From the NCBI GenBank assembly GCA_017512365.1, contig JAFWGQ010000031.1, forward strand, positions 62,001-126,000: a stretch of 64,000 nt of DNA, read 5' to 3'. The notes beneath the pieces were generated by a model. The model did no database searches and was not told where the DNA came from. It saw only the letters and a program-made list of their open reading frames with translations. This document shows, in pieces, positions 7,870-16,595 of the stretch. Made by a program: the position numbers and the translations under genes. The first letter of the stretch is position 1. The number at the start of each line of letters is the position of its first letter. Source of the stretch: Mogibacterium sp. GTDB taxonomy: Bacteria; Bacillota; Clostridia; Peptostreptococcales; Anaerovoracaceae.

Positions 7870-9270
7870 ATGAAGGCCCGAAAACTGATTTTATTATTAA
7901 TGATGATCACGACTGTTCTTATCAGCACTCAGCTCGCGGCGGCAGAGGAGCCGGGGCTGATCGTCAATAACACCAGGATCATCACAAATGACAGAAGTGC
8001 GACCTTCATAGAAGGAGAGGTGTCATCTGCGAACGGGCAGATGTTAGTAGTCAAAGCCGGGCTTCGCACGATATCGGAAAAGAAGCTCCCGAATACCGGA
8101 GGCAGGGCAAAGTTCAAGATCAAGGTCCCGCCTAAGAACATCAGTGAAAAGAAGGTGACAGTCCTTTATGTTGCCGAACAGGGTGCGAAGAGCCCGAACA
8201 GCAAGCCTGTCAGGGTCGAGATAAACTGCGTTGAGAGAAAGACGCAGAAGATCAGGACGAGCAAAAAAGACTATTCTCTCACTTTCCCGGGAGAGGATGT
8301 TGCCATAAAAGCCACTGCGAGCTCCGGAGACAAGCTGATGTATAAGTCCAGCAACCCTGATGTGGTCCGTGTCGATGCTGACGGCCGCCTCTCCACGGTA
8401 GGCGCCGGATCGGCTGAGATAACCGTAAAGCAGATCGGAAGCAGTGCATATAAAAGGGCCGAGGAGACGGTAAAGGTATCCGTCAAGGACATAGACGCGT
8501 ATTCCATCACATACCATTCCGGAACTGATGAGAATGACGTATATAAACAAATCATCTATACCGGGGCAGACGAAAGCCTGAAAGAGAATACCTTTGAAAA
8601 CGAAAAGCATGAGTTCCTCGGATGGGCCCCTGACAGCGACGGGCTCATGGAGTATCTTGATACGGCGGATGTCAAGGACCTCGCGAAAAAGGGAGAGAAT
8701 GTCGATCTCTACGCCGTATGGTCCGGCGACGGCGCCAGAGCGGCCATCGCGTGGGCTATCAAGATAGCGGAGGACGATTCCTTCTCCTACGGGCAAAAGC
8801 CTCAGACGAGCAAGGTCGGCTGCTATTTCTGCGGAACCAATCAGAGGAGAAAGCCGAGAGGCTACGAGAAGACATACGTATGCATGACCTTCATTCACGC
8901 CGCCTATGCGCACGGAGCAGAGGATCCTGAGATGTATTACGACTGTTCAACGGGCAGAAACTGCATAGGCGAGACCAATACCAACTTTACAAACTACAGC
9001 TGCTGGCAGAAGGTGGGTCTGGCCAGGAATCTGTCTCTGAGCGATCTCGAGCCGGGAGACGTGATAGTCTATTACGCCGCTGACGATTACAGCGGTCACG
9101 TCTGCATGTATATCGGAGGCGACGAGATCGTGGATGCCGAGGGCATCAGAGACTGCTGGGGACCGAACTCCATAGCCGTAAGATACAATGACGCAGCCAA
9201 ATCGCTCAGGCAGGCCGGAAATTCCAGCAGCCAGAGCTACGTTATGAGATATGTCGGCCCGAACGCATAG
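7870..9270 (+). CDS. Secreted NlpC/P60-type hydrolase with Big-2 and InlB-like repeat domains
   Basis: The start is placed at 7870 (or 7867) because AGGGGA at 7858-7863 is correctly spaced and a signal peptide (KARKLILLLMMITT, cleavage after AAA near residue 26) begins there; an ATG at 7831 has no RBS. Domains: an Ig-like region (about 30-120), a bacterial Ig-like (Big-2) domain (about 125-205; KSSNPDVVRVD, GRLSTVGAGSAEITV), an InlB B-repeat-like segment (about 210-285, ending DLYAVW) and a C-terminal NlpC/P60 domain with candidate Cys338 (VCMTFIHAAYAHG) and His410 (SGHVCMYIGG). The catalytic domain is closely similar to that of the 5190-6812 protein, including CYFCGTN. A wall-remodelling role is likely. 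Confidence 0.8.
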   Translation: MKARKLILLLMMITTVLISTQLAAAEEPGLIVNNTRIITNDRSATFIEGEVSSANGQMLVVKAGLRTISEKKLPNTGGRAKFKIKVPPKNISEKKVTVLYVAEQGAKSPNSKPVRVEINCVERKTQKIRTSKKDYSLTFPGEDVAIKATASSGDKLMYKSSNPDVVRVDADGRLSTVGAGSAEITVKQIGSSAYKRAEETVKVSVKDIDAYSITYHSGTDENDVYKQIIYTGADESLKENTFENEKHEFLGWAPDSDGLMEYLDTADVKDLAKKGENVDLYAVWSGDGARAAIAWAIKIAEDDSFSYGQKPQTSKVGCYFCGTNQRRKPRGYEKTYVCMTFIHAAYAHGAEDPEMYYDCSTGRNCIGETNTNFTNYSCWQKVGLARNLSLSDLEPGDVIVYYAADDYSGHVCMYIGGDEIVDAEGIRDCWGPNSIAVRYNDAAKSLRQAGNSSSQSYVMRYVGPNA

Positions 9271-9305
9271 AGATACCGGCCCAGGAAGAGATGTGAACTG
9301 ACGGG

Positions 9306-10436
9306 ATGAAGAAAAGGATACTCATACTCGGAGCAGGCAATGCCCAGATCGACGCGATCGATTACTGCAGAGAAAGGGGATACGAGGTAGTCGGCTGCAG
9401 CTATACTACAGTTGACTGCGGTATCCCTCATCTTGATTTTTTTGAGCAGGTGGACATAAAGGATTTCAGCGGAGTCGCTGCCCTTGCCGAAAAGTACGGG
9501 GTCAGCGCTGTCTATTCGATAGGCTCGGATCTCGCGATGCCGACCGCGATGAAGGTGAGCGAGATGCTCGGTCTTCCGCACTTCATATCTTATGAAGCCG
9601 CGTCTGACTGCCACTCGAAGGGGCGCATGAGAAGCGCTCTGGGCGAGGGGTTCGAGGGCAACGCCCGGTTCACAGTATGCAGGACCCTTGAGGAGGCTCT
9701 TGCGTGGGATTCGTTCCCCGCGATGATGAAGCCCGTGGATTCGCAGGGACAGAGAGGCTGTTTCAGGGTCGGGTCCGCTGAGGACATAAGAAAGCATTTT
9801 GATACATCCCTCGGCTATTCCATAGAAGGCAGCGTAATAATCGAAGAGTACATAGACGGCCCCGAGATATCCGTGAATGCGTACATGCAGGACGGAGTGA
9901 TGAAGTTTGCCGTCGTAAGCGACAGATATGTGTTCGATGAATACCCGGGAGGGATCATAAGGGAGCACAGGATACCTTCGTCGTTCGCGGACAGGGCTGC
10001 CGAAGAAAAGACGCTGGATCTTGCGGGACGCGCCGCAAAGAAGCTCGGCATCCAGGACGGTCCCTGCTATTTCCAGATAAAGCTCAGGGACGGAAAGGAT
10101 CCTTTCATGCTTGAGGTGACTCCGAGACTGGACGGCTGCCACATGTGGAAGCTGATAAAGTATTACTGCGGAGCAGACCTGCTGGACGCCTGCTTCAGGC
10201 ATCTGCTGGAGGGAGAGCAGGTCCTGGACGAGTCTTACGAAATGACGGGAGATGAGTACAGCCTGGAGTTCATGAGCCGGGAGCCTAACACTCCGTTCCG
10301 CAGGTCAGACTTCGATACGGACGGCGCAGAACACGTCTGCTATTACTACGATGAAGGGGACAGGGTGCTGAAGATAAACGGATACATCGAAAAATGCGGA
10401 TACATCATCCGCAGGACCGGGAAAAAGCTTTTCTGA
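9306..10436 (+). CDS. ATP-grasp domain protein (carboxylate-amine/thiol ligase family)
   Basis: The 376-residue protein begins with a pre-ATP-grasp Rossmann-like domain (KKRILILGAGNAQIDAIDYC) and continues with an ATP-grasp fold: PAMMKPVDSQGQRGCFRV near residue 140, IIEEYIDGPEISVNAYM near 180, and the metal-binding strand PFMLEVTPRLDGCHMWKL near 262. ATP-grasp enzymes join a carboxylate, through an acyl-phosphate, to an amine or thiol. The substrate is not evident. It lies 35 bases after the hydrolase gene and starts the run ATP-grasp, CapK-like, SDR, MBOAT, SGNH, so it may prepare an acyl or aminoacyl group for a cell-surface polymer. Confidence 0.85.
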   Translation: MKKRILILGAGNAQIDAIDYCRERGYEVVGCSYTTVDCGIPHLDFFEQVDIKDFSGVAALAEKYGVSAVYSIGSDLAMPTAMKVSEMLGLPHFISYEAASDCHSKGRMRSALGEGFEGNARFTVCRTLEEALAWDSFPAMMKPVDSQGQRGCFRVGSAEDIRKHFDTSLGYSIEGSVIIEEYIDGPEISVNAYMQDGVMKFAVVSDRYVFDEYPGGIIREHRIPSSFADRAAEEKTLDLAGRAAKKLGIQDGPCYFQIKLRDGKDPFMLEVTPRLDGCHMWKLIKYYCGADLLDACFRHLLEGEQVLDESYEMTGDEYSLEFMSREPNTPFRRSDFDTDGAEHVCYYYDEGDRVLKINGYIEKCGYIIRRTGKKLF

Positions 10437-10449
10437 CGGAGGACAGCGG

Positions 10450-11757
10450 ATGAGTCTTCAAAAGAAACTGAAAAACGTCTATACAGTCTGGTATCTGCTT
10501 ACGTTAAAGAGATCTCTTGACGGTGATCCGAAAAAAATAAAGAAGGATCAGAACAGGAAGATACACGCCCTGATGAAAAGAGCATACAGGATACCTGTGT
10601 ACAGGGAAAAGTTCGAGGCGTCGGGAACGACACCGGATGACTATCACTGCAGTGAGGATCTGGTGAAGTTCCCTGTGCTGACCAAGCCCGAACTCAGGCT
10701 GTGGATGCAGAAGGAATGGGACGAGCATCCTGAGATACATGACGATGTCAACATCCTGAGCACCAGCGGTTCTTCCGGAACGCCGCTCAGGATGCTGTAT
10801 ACCCAGAAGGAGCAGGCATGCAGCGACGCTAACTGGGCAAGGGCCCTGTCGGCTGCAGGATACAGGCCGCTTCGCGGCAAGATGTATTCCTTTTCCACCA
10901 GCCATAAGGGACCGAGAAAAAAGGACCGGGATTCGATCATCCAGAAATTCGGTCTCATGAGGCGAAAGGTGGTCGGAGAGGACCATATCGTGGGCGACGG
11001 GATCGCCGATCTGATCGCGGACATCAACGATTACAAGCCTGATCTCATCTGTCTGAGACGCAACGTGATGGTCAGGATGGTGGCGTACGCCGAGTCACAC
11101 GGACTCAAAATACATAGACCGGATTTCTATGCGCCTATAAGCGAGATGGTGGACGACGTGACGCGCAAGGCGCTGGCGGCGGCTCTCGGACCCGGACTCA
11201 TCGACGCTTACGGAGTGTCGGAAATGGGGAGCTTCATCTATCAGTTCCCGGGAAAGGAATACAGGGTCGTGGCCAATGATATCGCGGTCGCCAATGTCTA
11301 CAATGACAGAAACGAGCTGTCGGACGACGGCAGGATCATAGCCACTTCGCTTTATAAGCACACATATCCTCTCATCAACTATGAAACGCTCGATCTCGGC
11401 AGATCGTATGTAAAGGACGGCGTCAGATACTTTACCGATATCGAAGGGCGCATGAACGACCTTGTAAAGCATGAGGGAGGAGCGGACTCTTCAGCGCTTC
11501 AGCTCATGAGGATCGCCAATCACACGGTAGGGCTCTCGCAGTTCAGGTTTATCGAAGAGACCTATCATGACATGAAGGTGGAACTGGTGGCGGATCCGCT
11601 GAATACGAGCATGAGCAGAGAGGAGATCGAGGAGAGGTTCATCTCCGAGATAAAGAAACTGTACGGGGACGAGTTCAGGATCACGATAGAGTGGCTGGAG
11701 GAGCTCGAGCCGGACAAGACCGGCAAGCAGAGATGCTTTGTATGTAATGTTGAATAG
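10450..11757 (+). CDS. Phenylacetate-CoA ligase/CapK-family adenylate-forming protein
   Basis: The 435-residue protein has the adenylate-forming core STSGSSGTPLRMLYT near residue 100, an acidic DAYGVSEMG motif near 255 and a PaaK-like C-terminal portion. Homologues called CapK or PaaK are common in capsule and polysaccharide clusters, where they are thought to activate acids for attachment to sugars. The substrate cannot be read from the sequence. It begins 13 bases after the ATP-grasp stop, with a GGAGGA-like RBS before ATG. Confidence 0.85.
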   Translation: MSLQKKLKNVYTVWYLLTLKRSLDGDPKKIKKDQNRKIHALMKRAYRIPVYREKFEASGTTPDDYHCSEDLVKFPVLTKPELRLWMQKEWDEHPEIHDDVNILSTSGSSGTPLRMLYTQKEQACSDANWARALSAAGYRPLRGKMYSFSTSHKGPRKKDRDSIIQKFGLMRRKVVGEDHIVGDGIADLIADINDYKPDLICLRRNVMVRMVAYAESHGLKIHRPDFYAPISEMVDDVTRKALAAALGPGLIDAYGVSEMGSFIYQFPGKEYRVVANDIAVANVYNDRNELSDDGRIIATSLYKHTYPLINYETLDLGRSYVKDGVRYFTDIEGRMNDLVKHEGGADSSALQLMRIANHTVGLSQFRFIEETYHDMKVELVADPLNTSMSREEIEERFISEIKKLYGDEFRITIEWLEELEPDKTGKQRCFVCNVE

Positions 11758-11793
11758 CCGCTTTTGCGGTGATGAGCGGGAGACAGCTGATAT

Positions 11794-12693
11794 ATGAAAA
11801 TTGCAGTGACCGGTGCCGGCGGCTTTATCGGAACAGAGGTCCTGGCCTCCCTGAGCGGCGTGCGGGACGTTGAGACGATCGCGCTGTCAAGAAGAGCGGA
11901 CGGGGTCGACAATGATCTGCCTCGCTGCGAGCTGAGGACGACGGACTGGTCTTATGAAAGCCTTGCGGAGTCTCTGCGGGGTGCAGACTGCGTCATCCAT
12001 CTGGCCGGGACCAGGGGAACAGCCCCTGACCCGGAGCTTTACAGTATCAACGAGCGCATGACGCGTACCCTCCTCGATGCAATGAAGGCTGCGGGAACGG
12101 GGCGCATCGTCTTTGCCTCCTCCGTGTCGGTCTATGATGACGAAAGTCTTATCCCGTGGACGGAGGATTCGCCTCTGCACGGAAGGACTGCCTACGGGGA
12201 TTCCAAGATCAGGTGCGAGGAGCTGATACGCGGTTGCTCGGGGAGATACGGTTACTCATACGCCATCGCCCGCATCGCCCAGGTGCTGGGGTCCGGAGAA
12301 AGAAGACCCGGCATGATGAATGCCTTCATTGATGCCGCCATGGAAAAAGGCACGCTGCATGTGATGGGAGAAAGCAGGGCAAAAAGACAGTACATCTATG
12401 TCAGAGACCTCGCGAACATTCTGGTGTATCTGTCCACGGGCAGGAACAAGGTAAAAAATGACAGCAGCATCACGGTCAATGCCGGCATGCGCAGGGCATA
12501 TACCAATATCGAGATCGCGAGGATGGTCAACAGCGCTTTCGGCAATGACACGCCGATCGACTATGACGACTCCTACCCTGAAACGATAAGAGGTTTTCAT
12601 ATGGACATCTCCAGACTGAGAGATGTTCTTGATTACGAGCCTGTGGACATGGAAGAGGCTCTCAGAGATCTGCGAAAAGGAATCAAAGCATGA
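11794..12693 (+). CDS. NAD-dependent epimerase/dehydratase (extended SDR family)
   Basis: A 299-residue extended short-chain dehydrogenase: NAD-binding GAGGFIGTEV at residues 7-16, SSVSVYD near residue 110, and the catalytic YxxxK in TAYGDSK near 131-137. It probably epimerises, dehydrates or reduces a nucleotide sugar for the surface polymer. The substrate is unknown; resemblance to UDP-glucose 4-epimerase is only at family level. Its last four bases overlap the MBOAT start (ATGA). Confidence 0.85.
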   Translation: MKIAVTGAGGFIGTEVLASLSGVRDVETIALSRRADGVDNDLPRCELRTTDWSYESLAESLRGADCVIHLAGTRGTAPDPELYSINERMTRTLLDAMKAAGTGRIVFASSVSVYDDESLIPWTEDSPLHGRTAYGDSKIRCEELIRGCSGRYGYSYAIARIAQVLGSGERRPGMMNAFIDAAMEKGTLHVMGESRAKRQYIYVRDLANILVYLSTGRNKVKNDSSITVNAGMRRAYTNIEIARMVNSAFGNDTPIDYDDSYPETIRGFHMDISRLRDVLDYEPVDMEEALRDLRKGIKA

Positions 12694-14312
12694 CTTTTAC
12701 TTCTCTAATATTCGCTATTTTTGCCGCAGTCACGATCCTGCTGTATTTCGCGCTTCCTCTCGGACGGAACCGCTGGGTCGTTCTGCTGGCCGCGAGCTAT
12801 TTTTTTTATGTGTACAACAGCTATAAATACACGGCGTTCATACTGCTGACAACGGCCACGATCTACGCGGCCGCAGTCAGGATGGAATCGATCTCCGAAA
12901 AGACAAAGGCGCTGATAAAGGAAAAGAAAGCCGAACTGTCCAGGGAGGAAAGGAAGGCGCTGAAGAAGCAGGCTGAAAGCAGAAGGAAGACTCTGCTCGC
13001 GCTTACCCTGCTGCTGAACTTCGGCATACTCTTCATGCTCAAGTACCTGAATTTCCTCGCGGGCGGCCTCATGAGCCTGCTCGGAGGAGCTGACCGGTCA
13101 GGCGGCACCGAGATCATACATCTTCTGCTGCCGCTCGGGATATCCTTCTATACATTCCAGGCTACCGGCTATCTGATAGACGTTTACAGGGAAACTGTCC
13201 GCGCCGAGAGAAATCCGGCGAAATTCGCGCTCTTCGTATCGTTCTTCCCGCAGATAGTTCAGGGACCGATAAGCACGTTCGAACATCTCGGAGAGCAGCT
13301 GTTCGCTGACAGGAAGCCTGAGTGGATAAGGTTCAAGACAGGCGGCGAGCTGATACTCTGGGGCATGTTCAAAAAGCTCATAATAGCCGACAGGGCTGTG
13401 AATGCCGTCACGACGGTTTCCGGAGACTACTGGTCATATTCCGGAGAGATGATACTGTTCGCGGCTCTTCTCTACGCCTTCCAGCTGTATGCTGATTTTT
13501 CCGGAGGCATAGATATCGCAAGGGGAGTTGCGAGGATACTGGGCATAGACCTTGAAGTGAACTTCCGCCAGTCGTACTTTTCCAGATCAATAAGCGAGTA
13601 CTGGAGACGCTGGCACATCACACTGGGCGCGTGGATGAAAAAGTACGTATTCTACTCGCTTGCCGTTTCCAAAGGATTCATGAACATGAGCAAGGCGATC
13701 GGAAGCGGGAAATACAAGGATTCGCCTGTGGTGAAGCATATAGCGAAGACCCTGCCTACGGCGCTCGCTTCGTTCATAGTGTTCCTGCTGATCGGCATAT
13801 GGCACGGAGCCAACAGCAGATACATAGGCTTCGGTCTGTGGAACGGCGCCGTGATCGCGTTTTCCGCCCTGATGATGCCGGTATACGAGCGTGCTCTGAA
13901 GGCTCTCAGGATCCGTGCTGAGTCATGGATCTGGCAGGGCTTCCAGATGCTGAGAACATTCGTCATCATCCTGGTCGGATACTATTTCGACATCGCGCCG
14001 GATCTCAGAGGAGCGATCGACATGATGAAGCGTTCGGTCTTCGACCTGCACGGCGTACCTGCGCTCAGCCAGCTGAGAGAGCTCGGGCTCTACCGTTCGG
14101 ATCTGCTCGTTCTTGCGTACGGATTCGTCATCATGCTGTTCTTCAGCATCAGGCTGGAGAAGACCGGGATCGAGACCCCGGGAGATCTTCTCTGCCGCCG
14201 CCCTGCGTGGATACAGTGGATCGCGATCTTCATCGGAATAATGTCGCTGCTTCTTTTCGGAATGTACGGATCAGGATATGACGCGGCAGACTTTATCTAC
14301 ATGGGTTTCTGA
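12690..14312 (+). CDS. MBOAT family O-acyltransferase (DltB/AlgI-like), first copy
   Basis: The 540-residue polytopic protein has about 11-12 membrane segments and the MBOAT hallmark: YWRRWHITLGAWMK near residue 305-318 and the catalytic histidine in GIWHGANSRYIGFGLWNG near residue 371. DltB/AlgI proteins transfer acyl groups from a cytoplasmic donor to an extracellular polymer. It overlaps the SDR gene by 4 bases and is followed by a DltD/AlgJ-like partner. It is paralogous to the protein at 35897-37549. No carrier protein gene lies in this cluster, so the acyl donor is an open question. Confidence 0.92.
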   Translation: MTFTSLIFAIFAAVTILLYFALPLGRNRWVVLLAASYFFYVYNSYKYTAFILLTTATIYAAAVRMESISEKTKALIKEKKAELSREERKALKKQAESRRKTLLALTLLLNFGILFMLKYLNFLAGGLMSLLGGADRSGGTEIIHLLLPLGISFYTFQATGYLIDVYRETVRAERNPAKFALFVSFFPQIVQGPISTFEHLGEQLFADRKPEWIRFKTGGELILWGMFKKLIIADRAVNAVTTVSGDYWSYSGEMILFAALLYAFQLYADFSGGIDIARGVARILGIDLEVNFRQSYFSRSISEYWRRWHITLGAWMKKYVFYSLAVSKGFMNMSKAIGSGKYKDSPVVKHIAKTLPTALASFIVFLLIGIWHGANSRYIGFGLWNGAVIAFSALMMPVYERALKALRIRAESWIWQGFQMLRTFVIILVGYYFDIAPDLRGAIDMMKRSVFDLHGVPALSQLRELGLYRSDLLVLAYGFVIMLFFSIRLEKTGIETPGDLLCRRPAWIQWIAIFIGIMSLLLFGMYGSGYDAADFIYMGF

Positions 14313-14325
14313 GGGGGACGAAGCA

Positions 14326-15471
14326 ATGAGTACTGTTTTTAAGAGAACCTTTGGAATAATAAGCCTCATCATCGCGGTACTGGGCTCGGTGCTGGTCCTT
14401 GAAGAGTTCGTGACGAAGCGCTACGATCTGGAGGCCCTCCTCCTCAAGGGCTTTTACGAAGAGAAAAAGGACACCATCGACGTGGTCGTCATGGGCGCCA
14501 GCGAGATAACTCTCGGATACTCAGCCCCTGAGGTATACCGGAACTTCGGATTCACCAGCTATCCGTATGCCTTTACCATCAATCCCGTACCGCTCTGGAA
14601 GTATGAGATGCGAGACATCGAAAGGACCCAGCATCCGAAGGTGCTGGTCGTCGAAATAAACGGGGCCATTTACCTGGAGGACAAGTACATACACAGGAAG
14701 GGCTCCTTCACCAGGCTTGTCGAGAACATGCCGCTTTCGATGAACAAGATCGAGATGATAAATGAAATGTCGGATGATCCTGTTGAGAGCTACTTTCCTA
14801 TCTGCAAATACCACGACAGCTGGAGCGAGTTCCCGCAGGAGGATGTTCCGGACATACTCATGCTCAGGAAAAAGGGGCACGCGGTGCTGAGGGGCGCTCA
14901 GAGCAATCTGTACAGACAGAAGATAGATCACTACCCGTACTATCCTTCAGAGGATGAAATGATGGATCTGAATCCGGACGCCGAGGCGGCGCTGCGCGAT
15001 TTTATAAAGGAATGCAAGGACTCGTCCATCGAGCATGTGCTCTTCATATGCTATCCGCATATCATGGCTAAGGAAGAGTACTACGAGCGCCAGATGCGCT
15101 GCAACCGCGCTGGGGAGATCATCCGCGAAGAGGGGATGGACTATGTGGACTTCGACCGCATGCTGGATGAGATAGGACTGGATGAGTCGGATTTCTTCGA
15201 CGATCATCACATGAACGCGCCGGGACAGAGGAAGTTCTCCAACTATCTCGGCAAATATCTGCAGGAGAAGTATGATCTGCAGCCTACCGAACTGTCGGAA
15301 AAGGACAGGGAGGAATGGGCTGAGAGCGTGGACTACATAGACCGCTTCTACAGATACTATGACGAGTATACAAAAGCGCACGCGGACGACCCGTACACCA
15401 AGCCCGACATCAAGCTGAGGGACAGGGTCAGGGCGATAAAAGTACTTGATGAAATGAAAGATGCAGGCTGA
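14326..15471 (+). CDS. DltD/AlgJ-like SGNH-fold membrane-anchored protein, first copy
   Basis: The start ATG at 14326 is chosen because GAGGGGGA lies just upstream and the hydrophobic anchor (about residues 8-27) begins there; an in-frame ATG at 14278 lies inside the MBOAT gene and lacks a signal. The 381-residue product has SGNH block I VVMGASE with candidate nucleophile Ser59 and a block V-like FFDDHHMNAPGQ near residue 290. DltD-type proteins work outside the membrane with the MBOAT partner in acyl transfer to the polymer. It is paralogous to 34668-35843, sharing the C-terminal pattern LGKYLQ then ELS then EW. Confidence 0.82.
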   Translation: MSTVFKRTFGIISLIIAVLGSVLVLEEFVTKRYDLEALLLKGFYEEKKDTIDVVVMGASEITLGYSAPEVYRNFGFTSYPYAFTINPVPLWKYEMRDIERTQHPKVLVVEINGAIYLEDKYIHRKGSFTRLVENMPLSMNKIEMINEMSDDPVESYFPICKYHDSWSEFPQEDVPDILMLRKKGHAVLRGAQSNLYRQKIDHYPYYPSEDEMMDLNPDAEAALRDFIKECKDSSIEHVLFICYPHIMAKEEYYERQMRCNRAGEIIREEGMDYVDFDRMLDEIGLDESDFFDDHHMNAPGQRKFSNYLGKYLQEKYDLQPTELSEKDREEWAESVDYIDRFYRYYDEYTKAHADDPYTKPDIKLRDRVRAIKVLDEMKDAG

Positions 15472-15484
15472 TGACCTGCATCTT
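15458..15484. terminator. Perfect inverted repeat between convergent genes, probable bidirectional terminator
   Basis: AAGATGCAGG / CCTGCATCTT forms a perfect 10-bp stem with a 7-base loop between the SGNH gene (its TGA at 15469-15471 lies in the loop) and the - strand glycosyltransferase gene. The T tract is short in both directions, so efficiency is uncertain. Confidence 0.6.
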
Positions 15485-15513
15485 CGTTCAATATCGGTAT
15501 CTGTTCTGAAGCA

Positions 15514-16452
15514 TCAGTCTTTGCTCTGCCTGTATACTTCCCTGACCACGAACTGAGGATAATTGCCCATGGTCAGGAACATCCGGCCGACGTACTCTCC
15601 TACGACTCCGAGCGACAGCAGTATGATGCCCGCGAAGAAGATGATGGTCATCATCGTGGATGTCCATCCGATGATCTTGGTCTTGCTGATGATCTTGCGC
15701 ACCAGCAGCACTATCATGCCGATAAAGCCGGCGACGCTTATGAGAAAGCCCATGCGCTTGGATACCTGAAGAGGCACTATGGAGAAGCCCGAGATGTTCG
15801 ACCAGAGCGACAGCAGCTTTTTGAGAGTGTAGCCCGATTTACCATAAGCCCTTTCGAAATGTTCTATAGGTACGCTCGCGATCCTTTCAGGCGAGACGGC
15901 TCTCAGTATCAGACCCTGCATCTGGGTGTACTGGGCAGGATACCGGATTATGCTGTCCTTTACGTATCCCTTCATCACAACGAAGCTGGAGGTCCTCATA
16001 TCCTTAGGCTTTCCTATCAGAAGGCGGACGCTCGTATGAACGAACCAGGAGCCGAAGTTCCTGAAGATGCTGTGCTTCTTTTCGGGATAGTAGCCGTAAA
16101 CGACATCGTGGTCGTCATCGAGGGCCGATATCATGGTATCCAGCTGGGACGGATGGGTCTGCATGTCATCGTCCATCAGGATGATGACGTCTCCCTGTGC
16201 GTAGTGGAGGCCTGCCATGATGGCATTGTGCTGACCGGCATTCCTGGCAAGCTCAAGGACGGTGACATTGCTGTAATCATCCGCGATGCTCCTGAGCTCC
16301 CTGACGGTAGCGCCTTCATCGGGAGAGAAGTCGTCAACGAGGACGAATTCGAATGGGACTCTTCCGAGTCTGTCCATCTCGGCGGATGTCTCTGTCACCA
16401 TCTGTCGTATGGTGTGTTCAGATCTGTAACATGGTATTACGATAGAATACAT
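15514..16452 (-). CDS. GtrB/CsbB-like family 2 glycosyltransferase (undecaprenyl-phosphate sugar transferase)
   Basis: The 312-residue protein has an N-terminal GT2 domain (SIVIPCYRSEHTI at residues 3-15, FVLVDDFSPD near 38, metal-binding LMDDDMQTHPSQ near 93) and two C-terminal transmembrane helices (about 230-252 and 265-287), the layout of GtrB, CsbB and DPM1-like enzymes. These load a sugar from a nucleotide donor onto undecaprenyl phosphate at the inner face for extracellular glycosylation. RBS GAGGTGA precedes ATG. It is paralogous to the protein at 20105-21040 and reads against the flanking + strand genes. Confidence 0.9.
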   Translation of the reverse strand: MYSIVIPCYRSEHTIRQMVTETSAEMDRLGRVPFEFVLVDDFSPDEGATVRELRSIADDYSNVTVLELARNAGQHNAIMAGLHYAQGDVIILMDDDMQTHPSQLDTMISALDDDHDVVYGYYPEKKHSIFRNFGSWFVHTSVRLLIGKPKDMRTSSFVVMKGYVKDSIIRYPAQYTQMQGLILRAVSPERIASVPIEHFERAYGKSGYTLKKLLSLWSNISGFSIVPLQVSKRMGFLISVAGFIGMIVLLVRKIISKTKIIGWTSTMMTIIFFAGIILLSLGVVGEYVGRMFLTMGNYPQFVVREVYRQSKD

Positions 16453-16523
16453 AAAATCACCTCATATACAAACGAATTTTAATATGTTTGGAGGTCAAAC
16501 GCAAGGATTCTGCCATCATACTG

Positions 16524-16555
16524 TTTACATATGAGGGGCGTTTTGATAGTATAAT
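16524..16555 (+). promoter_or_regulatory. Probable promoter of the L,D-transpeptidase gene
   Basis: TTTACA (16524-16529) is followed by TAGTAT (16547-16552) with a 17-base spacer, overlapping a TATAAT at 16550-16555. A GAGAGGAAA ribosome binding site and the ATG at 16596 follow after a short leader. The promoter supports the start at 16596 rather than at 16488. Confidence 0.5.
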
Positions 16556-16595
16556 CGGTGCAGACAGGACTCACAGATACAGAGAGGAAAGCGTT

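Noticed and set aside
14278-14325. Earlier start of the first DltD-like gene
   Set aside because: It lies within the MBOAT gene, lacks an RBS, and adds residues before the membrane anchor; ATG 14326 has GAGGGGGA.
16488-16595. N-terminal extension of the L,D-transpeptidase
   Set aside because: It would precede the signal peptide and overlaps the promoter; ATG 16596 has a good RBS.
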